The notes under the pieces: model-generated
Told to the model about the DNA's origin: nothing
The model's database searches: none
The model's input: only the letters and a program-made list of their open reading frames with translations
Shown here: positions 42,555 to 50,011 of the stretch, one piece after another
Numbering within the stretch: the first letter of the stretch is position 1
Layout of the letters: the number at the start of each line of letters is the position of its first letter
NCBI GenBank assembly: GCA_947504115.1
Contig: CANNGH010000007.1
Coordinates: 1-61,903 of the forward strand
From: an uncultured Sedimentitalea sp.
Lineage (GTDB): Bacteria > Pseudomonadota > Alphaproteobacteria > Rhodobacterales > Rhodobacteraceae
DNA: 61,903 bases
Direction of reading: 5' to 3'
Made by a program: the position numbers and the translations under genes

Positions 42555-44351
42555 ATGAAAAGATTACTCGCAACGACACTGGCACTGGGCGCGGCACCCG
42601 CCACGGCACAGCAATATTACGATCTGGGCACGGTGGTGCTATCGGCGAACCAGACCGAAACCGAGGCCGACCGCGTCGGCGCGACGGTCGACGTGCTGGA
42701 CGAAGAGGATCTGCAGCGGAATGCAGGCGTGCAGTTGATCGACACGCTGACGCGACTTCCGGGCCTGACCAGCAGTTCAAACGGCGGCGTGGGCAAGACA
42801 ACCACATTGCGGATTCGAGGGCTGGGCAGCGGCTATATCGGCACCCGCATCAACGGGATCGACGTGACCGATCCCTCCACCGGTCAGCCCTCCTATAACT
42901 GGGGCGGCCTGACCGGAGCGGGTCTCAGCCGCGTCGAAATCCTGAAAGGCTCGCAATCAGCGCTTTACGGCTCTTCGGCGATTGCAGGGGTGGTAAATAT
43001 CTCGACATGGCGTCCGTCTGAGAACGGCATGAGCTATCGCTTCTCCGGCGAGGCCGGCAGCTATGGCACCGCCGGCGTCTCGGCCAGTGTCGGTTATCTG
43101 TCGGACCGCGCTGAGATGGCCCTGACCATGTCACGCCTGCACACGGACGGATTTTCGGCGGCGGACGAAAACGCAGGCAACACCGAGTCTGACGGTTTCG
43201 ACGGCAAAACGATCTACCTGTCGGGAAGTTATGCGCTGTCGGAACGGCTACGGGTTGGGTTCGATGCGATCTATGCAGAGCAGGAATCGGACATTGACGG
43301 TTACGAATCCGTACCGCCCTACGGCTTGATCGACACGGCAGATCAAAATTTTACTGATCGTAAGGGCGGTCGCGTCTTTGCCATATATAGCGGCGATGTC
43401 GTCACCCAGGAAATCGAGGGTTCCCACTTCAAGACAACGCGCCTCGATCCAAACGGCGCCACGAAGCGGTTCGAAGGCATCCGGCAGGGCGCACGCTATA
43501 CTGGCACCGCCGACCTGTCTTTTGGACCTTTGGTCTTCGGTGCAGAATATAACGAAGAAAAATCCATCCTGGATGGTGTTCGCGCACGCAACGACACCGC
43601 CTCGATCTTCGGCGAGGCTCAGTTTGCCCTTTCGGATAACCTCGATGTGACGACGTCGCTGCGGATCGACCGTCATTCAGACTTCGGCACCGAACCGACG
43701 GGGCGATTGGCGCTGGCATGGCGTCCGGACCAAAACTGGGTCGTTCGCGCCGCGCTGGCCACGGGATTCCGCGCACCATCGCTTTACGAACTTTATGGGC
43801 CTTATGGTCTGGCAACATTGCAGCCCGAGAAAAGTCGCAGCCTAGAACTGGGAGTTGAGCGCAAACTTCTTGGAGCAGGTTCCATAAACGCGACGCTGTT
43901 CTACACCGAAATCGATGACTTGATTAGGTGGAGCGGCAGCAGCTACGCGCAAGTGTCTGGCACCACCGAAACGCGTGGCATAGAACTGAGTGCCGATCTG
44001 CCGGTCAACGACCGCGTCTCGCTCTTCGGCAACTACACTTATACCGACGCCAAAGAGGAGGACGGCAGCCAACCCGCGCGCGTGCCGAAACACGACTTGC
44101 TGCTTGGCGTCTCGGCTGAACTCGCCCCCCGTCTGAACGGACAGATCATGCTGAACCATGTCGCGGATCGTGTCGATCAAGGCCCGATGCCCGACTACAC
44201 CCTCGTCAATGCCGGGCTGACCTATGATCTGACCCCCGCGTCGCAGGTTTATCTGCGCATCGAGAACCTCGCGGACGAGCAATATCAAACGGCCAAAGGT
44301 TACGGCACGTCCGACCGGGCGTTCTATGTTGGTGTCCGTGCGGATTTCTAG
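42555..44351 (+). CDS. btuB: TonB-dependent cobalamin receptor
   Basis: The 598-residue protein has a cleavable signal (MKRLLATTLALGAAPATAQQ), a TonB-box-like TVVLSA, an N-terminal plug (about 40-160) and a 22-strand barrel ending in an aromatic-terminated strand (AFYVGVRADF). It imports corrinoids across the outer membrane using TonB energy. The riboswitch upstream fixes the substrate. Start ATG at 42555 is preceded by GGGGAAGGG; open frame upstream of it covers the riboswitch and is not coding. Confidence 0.95.
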   Translation: MKRLLATTLALGAAPATAQQYYDLGTVVLSANQTETEADRVGATVDVLDEEDLQRNAGVQLIDTLTRLPGLTSSSNGGVGKTTTLRIRGLGSGYIGTRINGIDVTDPSTGQPSYNWGGLTGAGLSRVEILKGSQSALYGSSAIAGVVNISTWRPSENGMSYRFSGEAGSYGTAGVSASVGYLSDRAEMALTMSRLHTDGFSAADENAGNTESDGFDGKTIYLSGSYALSERLRVGFDAIYAEQESDIDGYESVPPYGLIDTADQNFTDRKGGRVFAIYSGDVVTQEIEGSHFKTTRLDPNGATKRFEGIRQGARYTGTADLSFGPLVFGAEYNEEKSILDGVRARNDTASIFGEAQFALSDNLDVTTSLRIDRHSDFGTEPTGRLALAWRPDQNWVVRAALATGFRAPSLYELYGPYGLATLQPEKSRSLELGVERKLLGAGSINATLFYTEIDDLIRWSGSSYAQVSGTTETRGIELSADLPVNDRVSLFGNYTYTDAKEEDGSQPARVPKHDLLLGVSAELAPRLNGQIMLNHVADRVDQGPMPDYTLVNAGLTYDLTPASQVYLRIENLADEQYQTAKGYGTSDRAFYVGVRADF

Positions 44352-45174
44352 CGCACTCGCCGCTTTCGCCGTGGCGTTGACGACCGCCACGGCTGCCTTG
44401 GCCGATGCGCCGGAACGTGTCGTGTCGATCAACCTTTGCACCGATCAGTTGGGGCTGTTGCTGGCGGCGCCGGGGCAGCTGGTGTCGGTGTCGCGGCTGG
44501 CGCATGATCCGGACAGTTCGGCGATGGCCGAGGCCGCCCGCGCGCTGCCGACCAACGGTTCGCGCGCCGAAGAGGTCTATCTGCTGAACCCCGATCTGGT
44601 GCTGGCCGGCACGTTCACCGACCCCGCCACGGTGCAGATGCTGCGCGGTCTCGGGATACGCGTCGAGCTCTTCGCCCCCGCCACCGCCCTGTCGGACGTG
44701 CGCGACCGGCTGGCGCAGATGGGCGCGGCGCTGGGGCAACAGGACGAGGCCGCGCGCATGATCGCCGATTTCGACGCTGCGCTGAACGATCTGGGCGATG
44801 CGCCCGCTACGCGCCCCCGCGCGGCGATCTATTACGTCAACAGCTATACGTCGGGGGATCGCACGCTGGCGGGCGATATCCTGCGCATGGCGGGGTTCGA
44901 CAATGTCGCGACCGAAGCGGGCCTGAGCGATGGCGGCACCCTGCCGCTGGAGCAACTGGTGATGCTGGCCCCCGACGTGATCGTGACCGGGCGCGACTAT
45001 CCCGGTCAGGCGCGTGCCGAGGATGTGCTGGGCCACCCCGCCTTGCGCGCGTTGCAGGATACCGCCGTGGCGGGCAGCCTGACCGATCAGGACTGGATCT
45101 GCGGCACTCCGGCGGTGCTGAACGCGGTGCGCGAGATGCGCGCGCTGCGCCTGCATCTGGAGGCGGCGGGATGA
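44326..45174 (+). CDS. btuF: Cobalamin ABC transporter substrate-binding protein
   Basis: The 282-residue periplasmic protein has a signal peptide (about 1-27, ending AALA) and the class III binding fold: VVSINLCTDQLGLLLAAPGQLVSVS..., LNPDLVLAG and the second lobe LVMLAPDVIVTGRDY. It hands corrinoid from BtuB to BtuCD. It overlaps the end of btuB by 26 bp; later in-frame GTG starts would still leave a signal sequence. ATGA overlap with btuC. Confidence 0.9.
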   Translation: MLVSVRISSALAAFAVALTTATAALADAPERVVSINLCTDQLGLLLAAPGQLVSVSRLAHDPDSSAMAEAARALPTNGSRAEEVYLLNPDLVLAGTFTDPATVQMLRGLGIRVELFAPATALSDVRDRLAQMGAALGQQDEAARMIADFDAALNDLGDAPATRPRAAIYYVNSYTSGDRTLAGDILRMAGFDNVATEAGLSDGGTLPLEQLVMLAPDVIVTGRDYPGQARAEDVLGHPALRALQDTAVAGSLTDQDWICGTPAVLNAVREMRALRLHLEAAG

Positions 45175-46151
45175 GGCTGGCGGCGCTGCTTCTGGCGCTG
45201 GTCGCCGTATTGTTCGCCGGCTCGCTGCTCAGCGGTCCGCTGCCGGTATCGGCAGGGCAGGCGCTGGTGGCGCTGTTTGGCAATGACGGCACGCCGCTTG
45301 CCGTGGTGATGCGGGAAATCCGCCTTCCCCGCGCGTTGCTGGCGGTGATGATCGGCGCGTCGCTGGGGCTGTCAGGCGCGGCAATGCAGGGCTTTCTGCG
45401 CAATCCGCTGGCCGAACCGGGGCTGATCGGCGTGTCGGGCGCTGCCGCATTGGGTGCGGTGCTGGCATTGCAGACCGGGCTGGCGGCGTCATTTGCGCTG
45501 GCGCTGCCGCTTTCGGCGCTGGGAATGGCGGTCGTGGCGGTACTGCTGATCCTGATGCTGGCCGGTCCGCGCGGGGCGTCGATCACGCTGATCCTTGCGG
45601 GCATCGCGATTTCCGCGCTGGCAGGGGCGTTGACCTCGCTGGTGCTGAACCTCTCGCCCAATCCGTTTGCCGCCGCCGACATCGTGTTCTGGATGATGGG
45701 CTCGCTCGCCGACCGCTCGTTCACCCATGTCTGGCTGGCGCTGCCCTTCATGCTGGTCGGCTGGGCGCTGCTTGCGGGGCTGGGCCGCGGCCTCGACGCA
45801 CTGACTCTGGGCGAGGATGCGGCGCAGGCGATGGGCGTACGTCTGCCCCGGCTGCGGCTGGCGCTGATCCTCGGCACGGCGGCCAGCGTTGGCGCGGCCA
45901 CCGCCGTGGCCGGGGCAATCGGCTTCGTCGGGCTGGTGGTGCCGCATCTGCTGCGTCCGTTCGTCGGCGGGCGCCCCTCGGCGCTGCTCTGGGCCTCGGC
46001 GCTTGGCGGCGCGGCGATGGTGCTGGCCGCCGATATCGCGGTGCGCGAGATTTTCCCGACCCGCGATCTGAAACTGGGGGTGCTGATGGCGCTGGTCGGT
46101 GCACCGCTGTTCCTGCACCTGATATACAAGACGCGGAAAGAGCTGCCATGA
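45171..46151 (+). CDS. btuC: Cobalamin ABC transporter permease (FecCD family)
   Basis: The 326-residue protein has about ten membrane spans and the FecCD signatures RLPRALLAVMIGASLGLSGA and GFVGLVVPHLLRPF. It forms the inner-membrane channel with BtuD. Its start overlaps btuF and its end overlaps btuD, each by ATGA. Confidence 0.93.
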   Translation: MRLAALLLALVAVLFAGSLLSGPLPVSAGQALVALFGNDGTPLAVVMREIRLPRALLAVMIGASLGLSGAAMQGFLRNPLAEPGLIGVSGAAALGAVLALQTGLAASFALALPLSALGMAVVAVLLILMLAGPRGASITLILAGIAISALAGALTSLVLNLSPNPFAAADIVFWMMGSLADRSFTHVWLALPFMLVGWALLAGLGRGLDALTLGEDAAQAMGVRLPRLRLALILGTAASVGAATAVAGAIGFVGLVVPHLLRPFVGGRPSALLWASALGGAAMVLAADIAVREIFPTRDLKLGVLMALVGAPLFLHLIYKTRKELP

Positions 46152-46906
46152 CCCTGCTTTCACTGTCCCACATGACGGTTTTGCGCAATGGCTGCCCGGT
46201 GGTCGACGATGTCACCGTGAATGTCACGCGCGGCGAATGCATCGGCCTGATCGGCCCCAACGGTTCGGGCAAAACGACATTGTTGCGCGCGGCGCTGGGG
46301 CTGTTGGCGGCGCGCGGCGATTCCTCTCTGGCCACCCTGCCCGCCAGCGAGCGCGCCTGCGCCGTCGCCTGGATGCCGCAATCGCGCGAGATCGCTTGGC
46401 CGGTCAGCGTGCAGACCGTGATCGCGCTGGGCCGCATCCCGCATCTGCCGCGCGGGGCAAGGCTGCGCGATGCCGACCGTGCCGCCGTGGACGCCGCAAT
46501 CGCCCATATGGAGCTTGAGGCGATGCGGCACCGCACCGCCACCCACCTGTCGGGCGGCGAACAGGCGCGTGTGCTGATCGCGCGGGCGCTGGCGCAGGAA
46601 ACGCCGCTGCTATTGGCCGACGAACCGATTGCCGGACTGGATCCGGCGCATCAGATCGCGACGATGCAGGTTTTTGCCAGTCTCGCGCGAGGCGGGCGGT
46701 CCGTGATCGTGTCGCTGCACGACCTGGCGCTGGCGGCGCGTCATTGCACGCGGCTGCTGATGCTGGATCGCGGGCGGCTGGTGGCCGACGGTCCGCCGGC
46801 GCAGGTGCTGACACCGGAGAACGTGGCAAACGTATTCGGCGTTAGCGCGTTCTACCGTGACACGCCGCAGGGCGTCGTCTTCCAGCCGATGGAACTCACG
46901 GGATGA
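46148..46906 (+). CDS. btuD: Cobalamin ABC transporter ATP-binding protein
   Basis: The 252-residue ATPase has Walker A GPNGSGKTT near residue 37, the signature LSGGEQARVLIARAL near 134, Walker B LLLADEP near 155 and the switch histidine in SLHDLALAARH. It powers corrinoid import through BtuC. ATGA overlaps with both neighbours. Confidence 0.93.
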   Translation: MTLLSLSHMTVLRNGCPVVDDVTVNVTRGECIGLIGPNGSGKTTLLRAALGLLAARGDSSLATLPASERACAVAWMPQSREIAWPVSVQTVIALGRIPHLPRGARLRDADRAAVDAAIAHMELEAMRHRTATHLSGGEQARVLIARALAQETPLLLADEPIAGLDPAHQIATMQVFASLARGGRSVIVSLHDLALAARHCTRLLMLDRGRLVADGPPAQVLTPENVANVFGVSAFYRDTPQGVVFQPMELTG

Positions 46907-47559
46907 GCGTTCGCCTGCGCCGCCCCTGGCTGACATTCGATCTGGGGTCGCCGCATCGCGTGCTCAGTTGGGCCGTCATCAACCCCGGCTTCGTCACGGC
47001 GCGGCGGATCCTCTGGCGCGAGGTGCGCAATGCCGATCTGCCGCCGGACTTCGACGCGGTGGCATGGCTGGCGCAAGAGATTCGGTCCCTCGGCGAGTCC
47101 GATGCGGTGGCGATGCTGACCTCGCGTGATCTGAGCGCGTTTGAGACGGACACCGCCACGGTCGAAGATGTCACGGCGAGGTGTGTCGCCACCGTGGGTC
47201 TGTCCAACGCCGAACGGGTCGGCACGCGGATGGACCGGACCGGCACGAACTGGGGCACGATCAATATCGCGGTGCAACTGTCGTGCCCGTTGGGCGATCC
47301 GGCGCTGATCGAGGCGCTGTCCATCGCCGCCGAGGCCCGTACCGCCGCGATCATCGACACCGGCCTCGCCTTGTCCGCCGGCATCGCCACCGGCACCGGC
47401 ACCGACTGCATCGCCATCGCGGCGCCGCCGGGCGGCGGCATTTACGCCGGCTCGCACACGCCCCTGGGCGAGGCGCTGGGACGCGCGACATATGACGTCG
47501 TAAGGGCAGGCGCGCAGGGGTGGATGGACAAGGTGCGCAAGGTGGTGGATTCGCCGTGA
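46903..47559 (+). CDS. cbiZ: Adenosylcobinamide amidohydrolase CbiZ
   Basis: The 218-residue protein matches the CbiZ family in its central block (VGLSNAERVGTR, GTINIAVQ) and the C-terminal GTGTDCIAIA. CbiZ cuts adenosylcobinamide to adenosylcobyric acid; in Rhodobacter sphaeroides it also opens pseudocobalamin so that imported corrinoids can be rebuilt with the preferred lower base. Its place at the end of the btu operon, under the same riboswitch, fits uptake followed by remodelling. Confidence 0.92.
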   Translation: MSVRLRRPWLTFDLGSPHRVLSWAVINPGFVTARRILWREVRNADLPPDFDAVAWLAQEIRSLGESDAVAMLTSRDLSAFETDTATVEDVTARCVATVGLSNAERVGTRMDRTGTNWGTINIAVQLSCPLGDPALIEALSIAAEARTAAIIDTGLALSAGIATGTGTDCIAIAAPPGGGIYAGSHTPLGEALGRATYDVVRAGAQGWMDKVRKVVDSP

Positions 47560-47642
47560 CACCGCCGCCAGCCAAGACCGGACTTGCACCGGGCCACGCC
47601 TTGCGCTAGGCGCCGGATATCTGGCGAAGAACGGAAACGACC

Positions 47643-47861
47643 ATGTTCGAAATCATGATCTGGGCCGGTGCGGGTATTTCCCTGATCGGGTTGGCCGGCC
47701 TCATCTGGAGCATCGTTCGCGTGTTTCGCGCCCGCCGCGCCAACCTGCCCGACGATGAACTGCGCGCCGTGCTGCAATCGGTGTTGCCGCTGAATCTCGG
47801 CGCGCTTTTCCTGTCGGTGATCGGCCTGATGCTGGTGGTTGTGGGTGTGCTGCTGGGCTGA
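47643..47861 (+). CDS. Small two-span membrane protein, conserved hypothetical
   Basis: The 72-residue protein (MFEIMIWAGAGISLIGLAGL..., ending VGVLLG) has two membrane segments (about 5-27 and 49-70) joined by a basic-acidic loop (RARRANLPDDELRAVLQ). I do not recognise a family with a known function. It has a plausible RBS (AACGGAAACGACC) and converges on a small gene whose stop is directly adjacent. Confidence 0.7.
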   Translation: MFEIMIWAGAGISLIGLAGLIWSIVRVFRARRANLPDDELRAVLQSVLPLNLGALFLSVIGLMLVVVGVLLG

Positions 47862-48077
47862 TCAGACCGGCATGTTGTCGAACTGGGCCTCGATCGCCTC
47901 ATCGGTCAGGATCTCGTCCAGATTGCTCAGATGCGTCGGCACCCGCGCGCCCTCGGCACGCAAGCGCGCCAGAACCTTGCTGAATTCCGGCTGAAGACGA
48001 AGACGTTCGGAATAACCAATCTGCGAGATGCGGCTTTCCAGATTTTCGGCACGTTTCTTGAGTTCGTGAATCGGCAT
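47862..48077 (-). CDS. Small helical protein, conserved hypothetical
   Basis: The 71-residue soluble protein (MPIHELKKRAENLESRISQI...) is largely charged helix with a C-terminal acidic tail. No membrane segment or known motif is seen. Start chosen at 48077 with a strong GGGGGGA site; upstream in-frame codons have no RBS. Function unknown. Confidence 0.7.
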   Translation of the reverse strand: MPIHELKKRAENLESRISQIGYSERLRLQPEFSKVLARLRAEGARVPTHLSNLDEILTDEAIEAQFDNMPV

Positions 48078-48353
48078 GGTATCCCCCCCATTCAATTCCT
48101 GAATGCTGTCACGATCGCCTGACAGCTTGGCGGTCAGCGAATCGGGGGATGGTATAGGCAGGGCCCCCAAGCGCTGTTCCGAATCAAACATAACACATTA
48201 CGCAACGTAAAAGGTTGCGACAAATCAACCATAGGCGGAATTATTCCGACGCGCGCCGCCCGTCTATATTACGGCGTCTTTCGGGGGGTGCCATGCCTGC
48301 CGGCGCGGACGCGATCATCTGGACAGGCTGGCCGTGTCGGCGTAAGCAGACCT

Positions 48354-48785
48354 ATGGATATTCGCCGCCTCACCGCCCGCTATCACGTCGCCTCACAGCT
48401 CGTTCCCGAGGATCTGGCCGCTATTGCGGGCGCCGGGTTCACGACGGTGATCTGCAACCGCCCCGACAGCGAAGTGCCGCCCGGACAGCAGGCCGAGTCG
48501 ATCGGTGCGGCCGCACGGGCGGCCGGTCTCGCATTCGAAACGCTGGAATTGACGCATCAGACGATGACGCCGGAAAATGTCGCCCGCCAGCGTGATCTGA
48601 TCGCGCAATCCGACGGTCCGGTTCTCGCCTATTGCGCGACGGGCACACGCTGCAGCGTGGTGTGGGCGCTGGGTCAGGCCGACACGATGTCGGTGGACGA
48701 CATCCTGTCGACCACCGCCCGGGCCGGATATGATCTGGATGGCCTGCGTCCGACCCTCGAACAAATGTCCCGCCAGCGCGATTGA
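48354..48785 (+). CDS. DUF442 / TIGR01244 family phosphatase-like sulfur transferase
   Basis: The 143-residue protein has the DUF442 layout, with TTVICNRPDSE near 30 and the cysteine loop YCATGTRC (Cys94, Arg99) that matches the protein-tyrosine-phosphatase/rhodanese signature Cx5R. Relatives occur fused to BLH sulfide-oxidising beta-lactamase-like enzymes. It stands alone here, so sulfur or phosphate chemistry cannot be decided. Confidence 0.8.
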   Translation: MDIRRLTARYHVASQLVPEDLAAIAGAGFTTVICNRPDSEVPPGQQAESIGAAARAAGLAFETLELTHQTMTPENVARQRDLIAQSDGPVLAYCATGTRCSVVWALGQADTMSVDDILSTTARAGYDLDGLRPTLEQMSRQRD

Positions 48786-48832
48786 AAATCCGTCTTCTCG
48801 GAAAACCCATGATGCTGGGGCTGCGTGCTGGT

Positions 48833-49942
48833 CTATTCCTCTGCTTGGGGTCTCGCACTGTCTTCGGGTGGCAGGCCGGCAAGCTGTGAAATCGCCGCCG
48901 CGGCCTGATCCGGCGTCAGGTTATCCGGAAACGCATCGCTTTCGCTATCCGCGCCGCTGGCCAAACCCGGTCCCGCATCCTCTTTCATCGTTTGCGGCGG
49001 GCGGTTTTCCATCTCGCGGGCCGCATTCGTGCGGCTACGATCCTGAGCGAGGGCGCGGTCGGCAAAGCCGTCCGCATCGGACGCCGAGCCATCGTTCAGC
49101 CGGACGGCGCGCAGACCGCGAATCTGGCCCAGCCGGCCACGGGCCACGCGTTCGCCGGCAATCGTCCAAAGCTCGACCCCGCGCAGGTTCCGACCCTGCA
49201 GTGGCAGGATATCACCCGGCTTCATCTGCCCCAACTCGCTCAGGGGCAGTTGGACATGGCCGATCGACGCCATCAATTCGGCGCGCACGGTGCCAAAGAC
49301 CGCCTCCAGCCCCGGCTCGCCCGCGCCGGGTTCTCCCGCCCCGGCCGGTTGCGCCGGTTCCGGCAGGATCAGCGTCATCGCGCCCTGTATCTGCCCGCCC
49401 GCTATGTCCAGCGTCAGGTCGAAAACGCGAAAACTTTCGCCTTCGAGCGCAAGCAGCAGGCTGCGCGAATCGCCGGCGCGCGCGCCAAAGCGATATCCGG
49501 CGAGACAGTCTCGATCCTCCGGCCGGTCGCACAATTCATGCGCGCCGGTCAGCATCGCATCGATCAGCGGCGCGGTCAGCGCTGCGTCGGTTCCGGTATA
49601 GGGGCGTGTTCCCGACGGCGTGTCCAGCACCTTGCCCGTGGTCTGCTGTTGAATAAGCGCCCCCAGCGCCGTGCGGTCCAGCGACAGCGCGCCGGTCGCG
49701 CCCTCCGGCCCGTCCAGCAGGACCAGAAGGCGCGTATCGTCCAGATGACGCCCCAGATCGTCCTGCCCGCGCCATGCCTGCGTCGCGCCGATCGCCGAAA
49801 GCGCCAGATCGAACACATCCGCCGCCGCCCGCGCCACGGCGAGGCGCAAGGCACGCAGGATCGACCGCCCGGTTCCCGCCGTTTCGCCGCCCGCGCTGGC
49901 CAGCTTGCGCTGCAATACCGAAATGGAATCCTTGTCCGTCAT
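48833..49942 (-). CDS. Orphan FliM/FliN-type (SpoA domain) protein
   Basis: The 369-residue protein has an N-terminal CheC/FliM-like middle region (VLLDGPEGATGALSLDRTALGALIQQQTTG...) and a C-terminal SpoA domain (about 225-295: VRAELMASIGHVQLPLSELGQMKPGDILPL...). The C-terminal 75 residues are low complexity. SpoA proteins build the C-ring of the flagellar motor or type III secretion; here there are no other flagellar genes. It follows the histidine-kinase gene by 69 bp on the same strand and may be cotranscribed with it. Confidence 0.78.
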   Translation of the reverse strand: MTDKDSISVLQRKLASAGGETAGTGRSILRALRLAVARAAADVFDLALSAIGATQAWRGQDDLGRHLDDTRLLVLLDGPEGATGALSLDRTALGALIQQQTTGKVLDTPSGTRPYTGTDAALTAPLIDAMLTGAHELCDRPEDRDCLAGYRFGARAGDSRSLLLALEGESFRVFDLTLDIAGGQIQGAMTLILPEPAQPAGAGEPGAGEPGLEAVFGTVRAELMASIGHVQLPLSELGQMKPGDILPLQGRNLRGVELWTIAGERVARGRLGQIRGLRAVRLNDGSASDADGFADRALAQDRSRTNAAREMENRPPQTMKEDAGPGLASGADSESDAFPDNLTPDQAAAAISQLAGLPPEDSARPQAEE

Positions 49943-50011
49943 CACCCTCTGACCTGCCCGATAGGCTTCTGCCTCGGCGCCACCCTAACCACCCCTCGGT
50001 TACGATAATCT

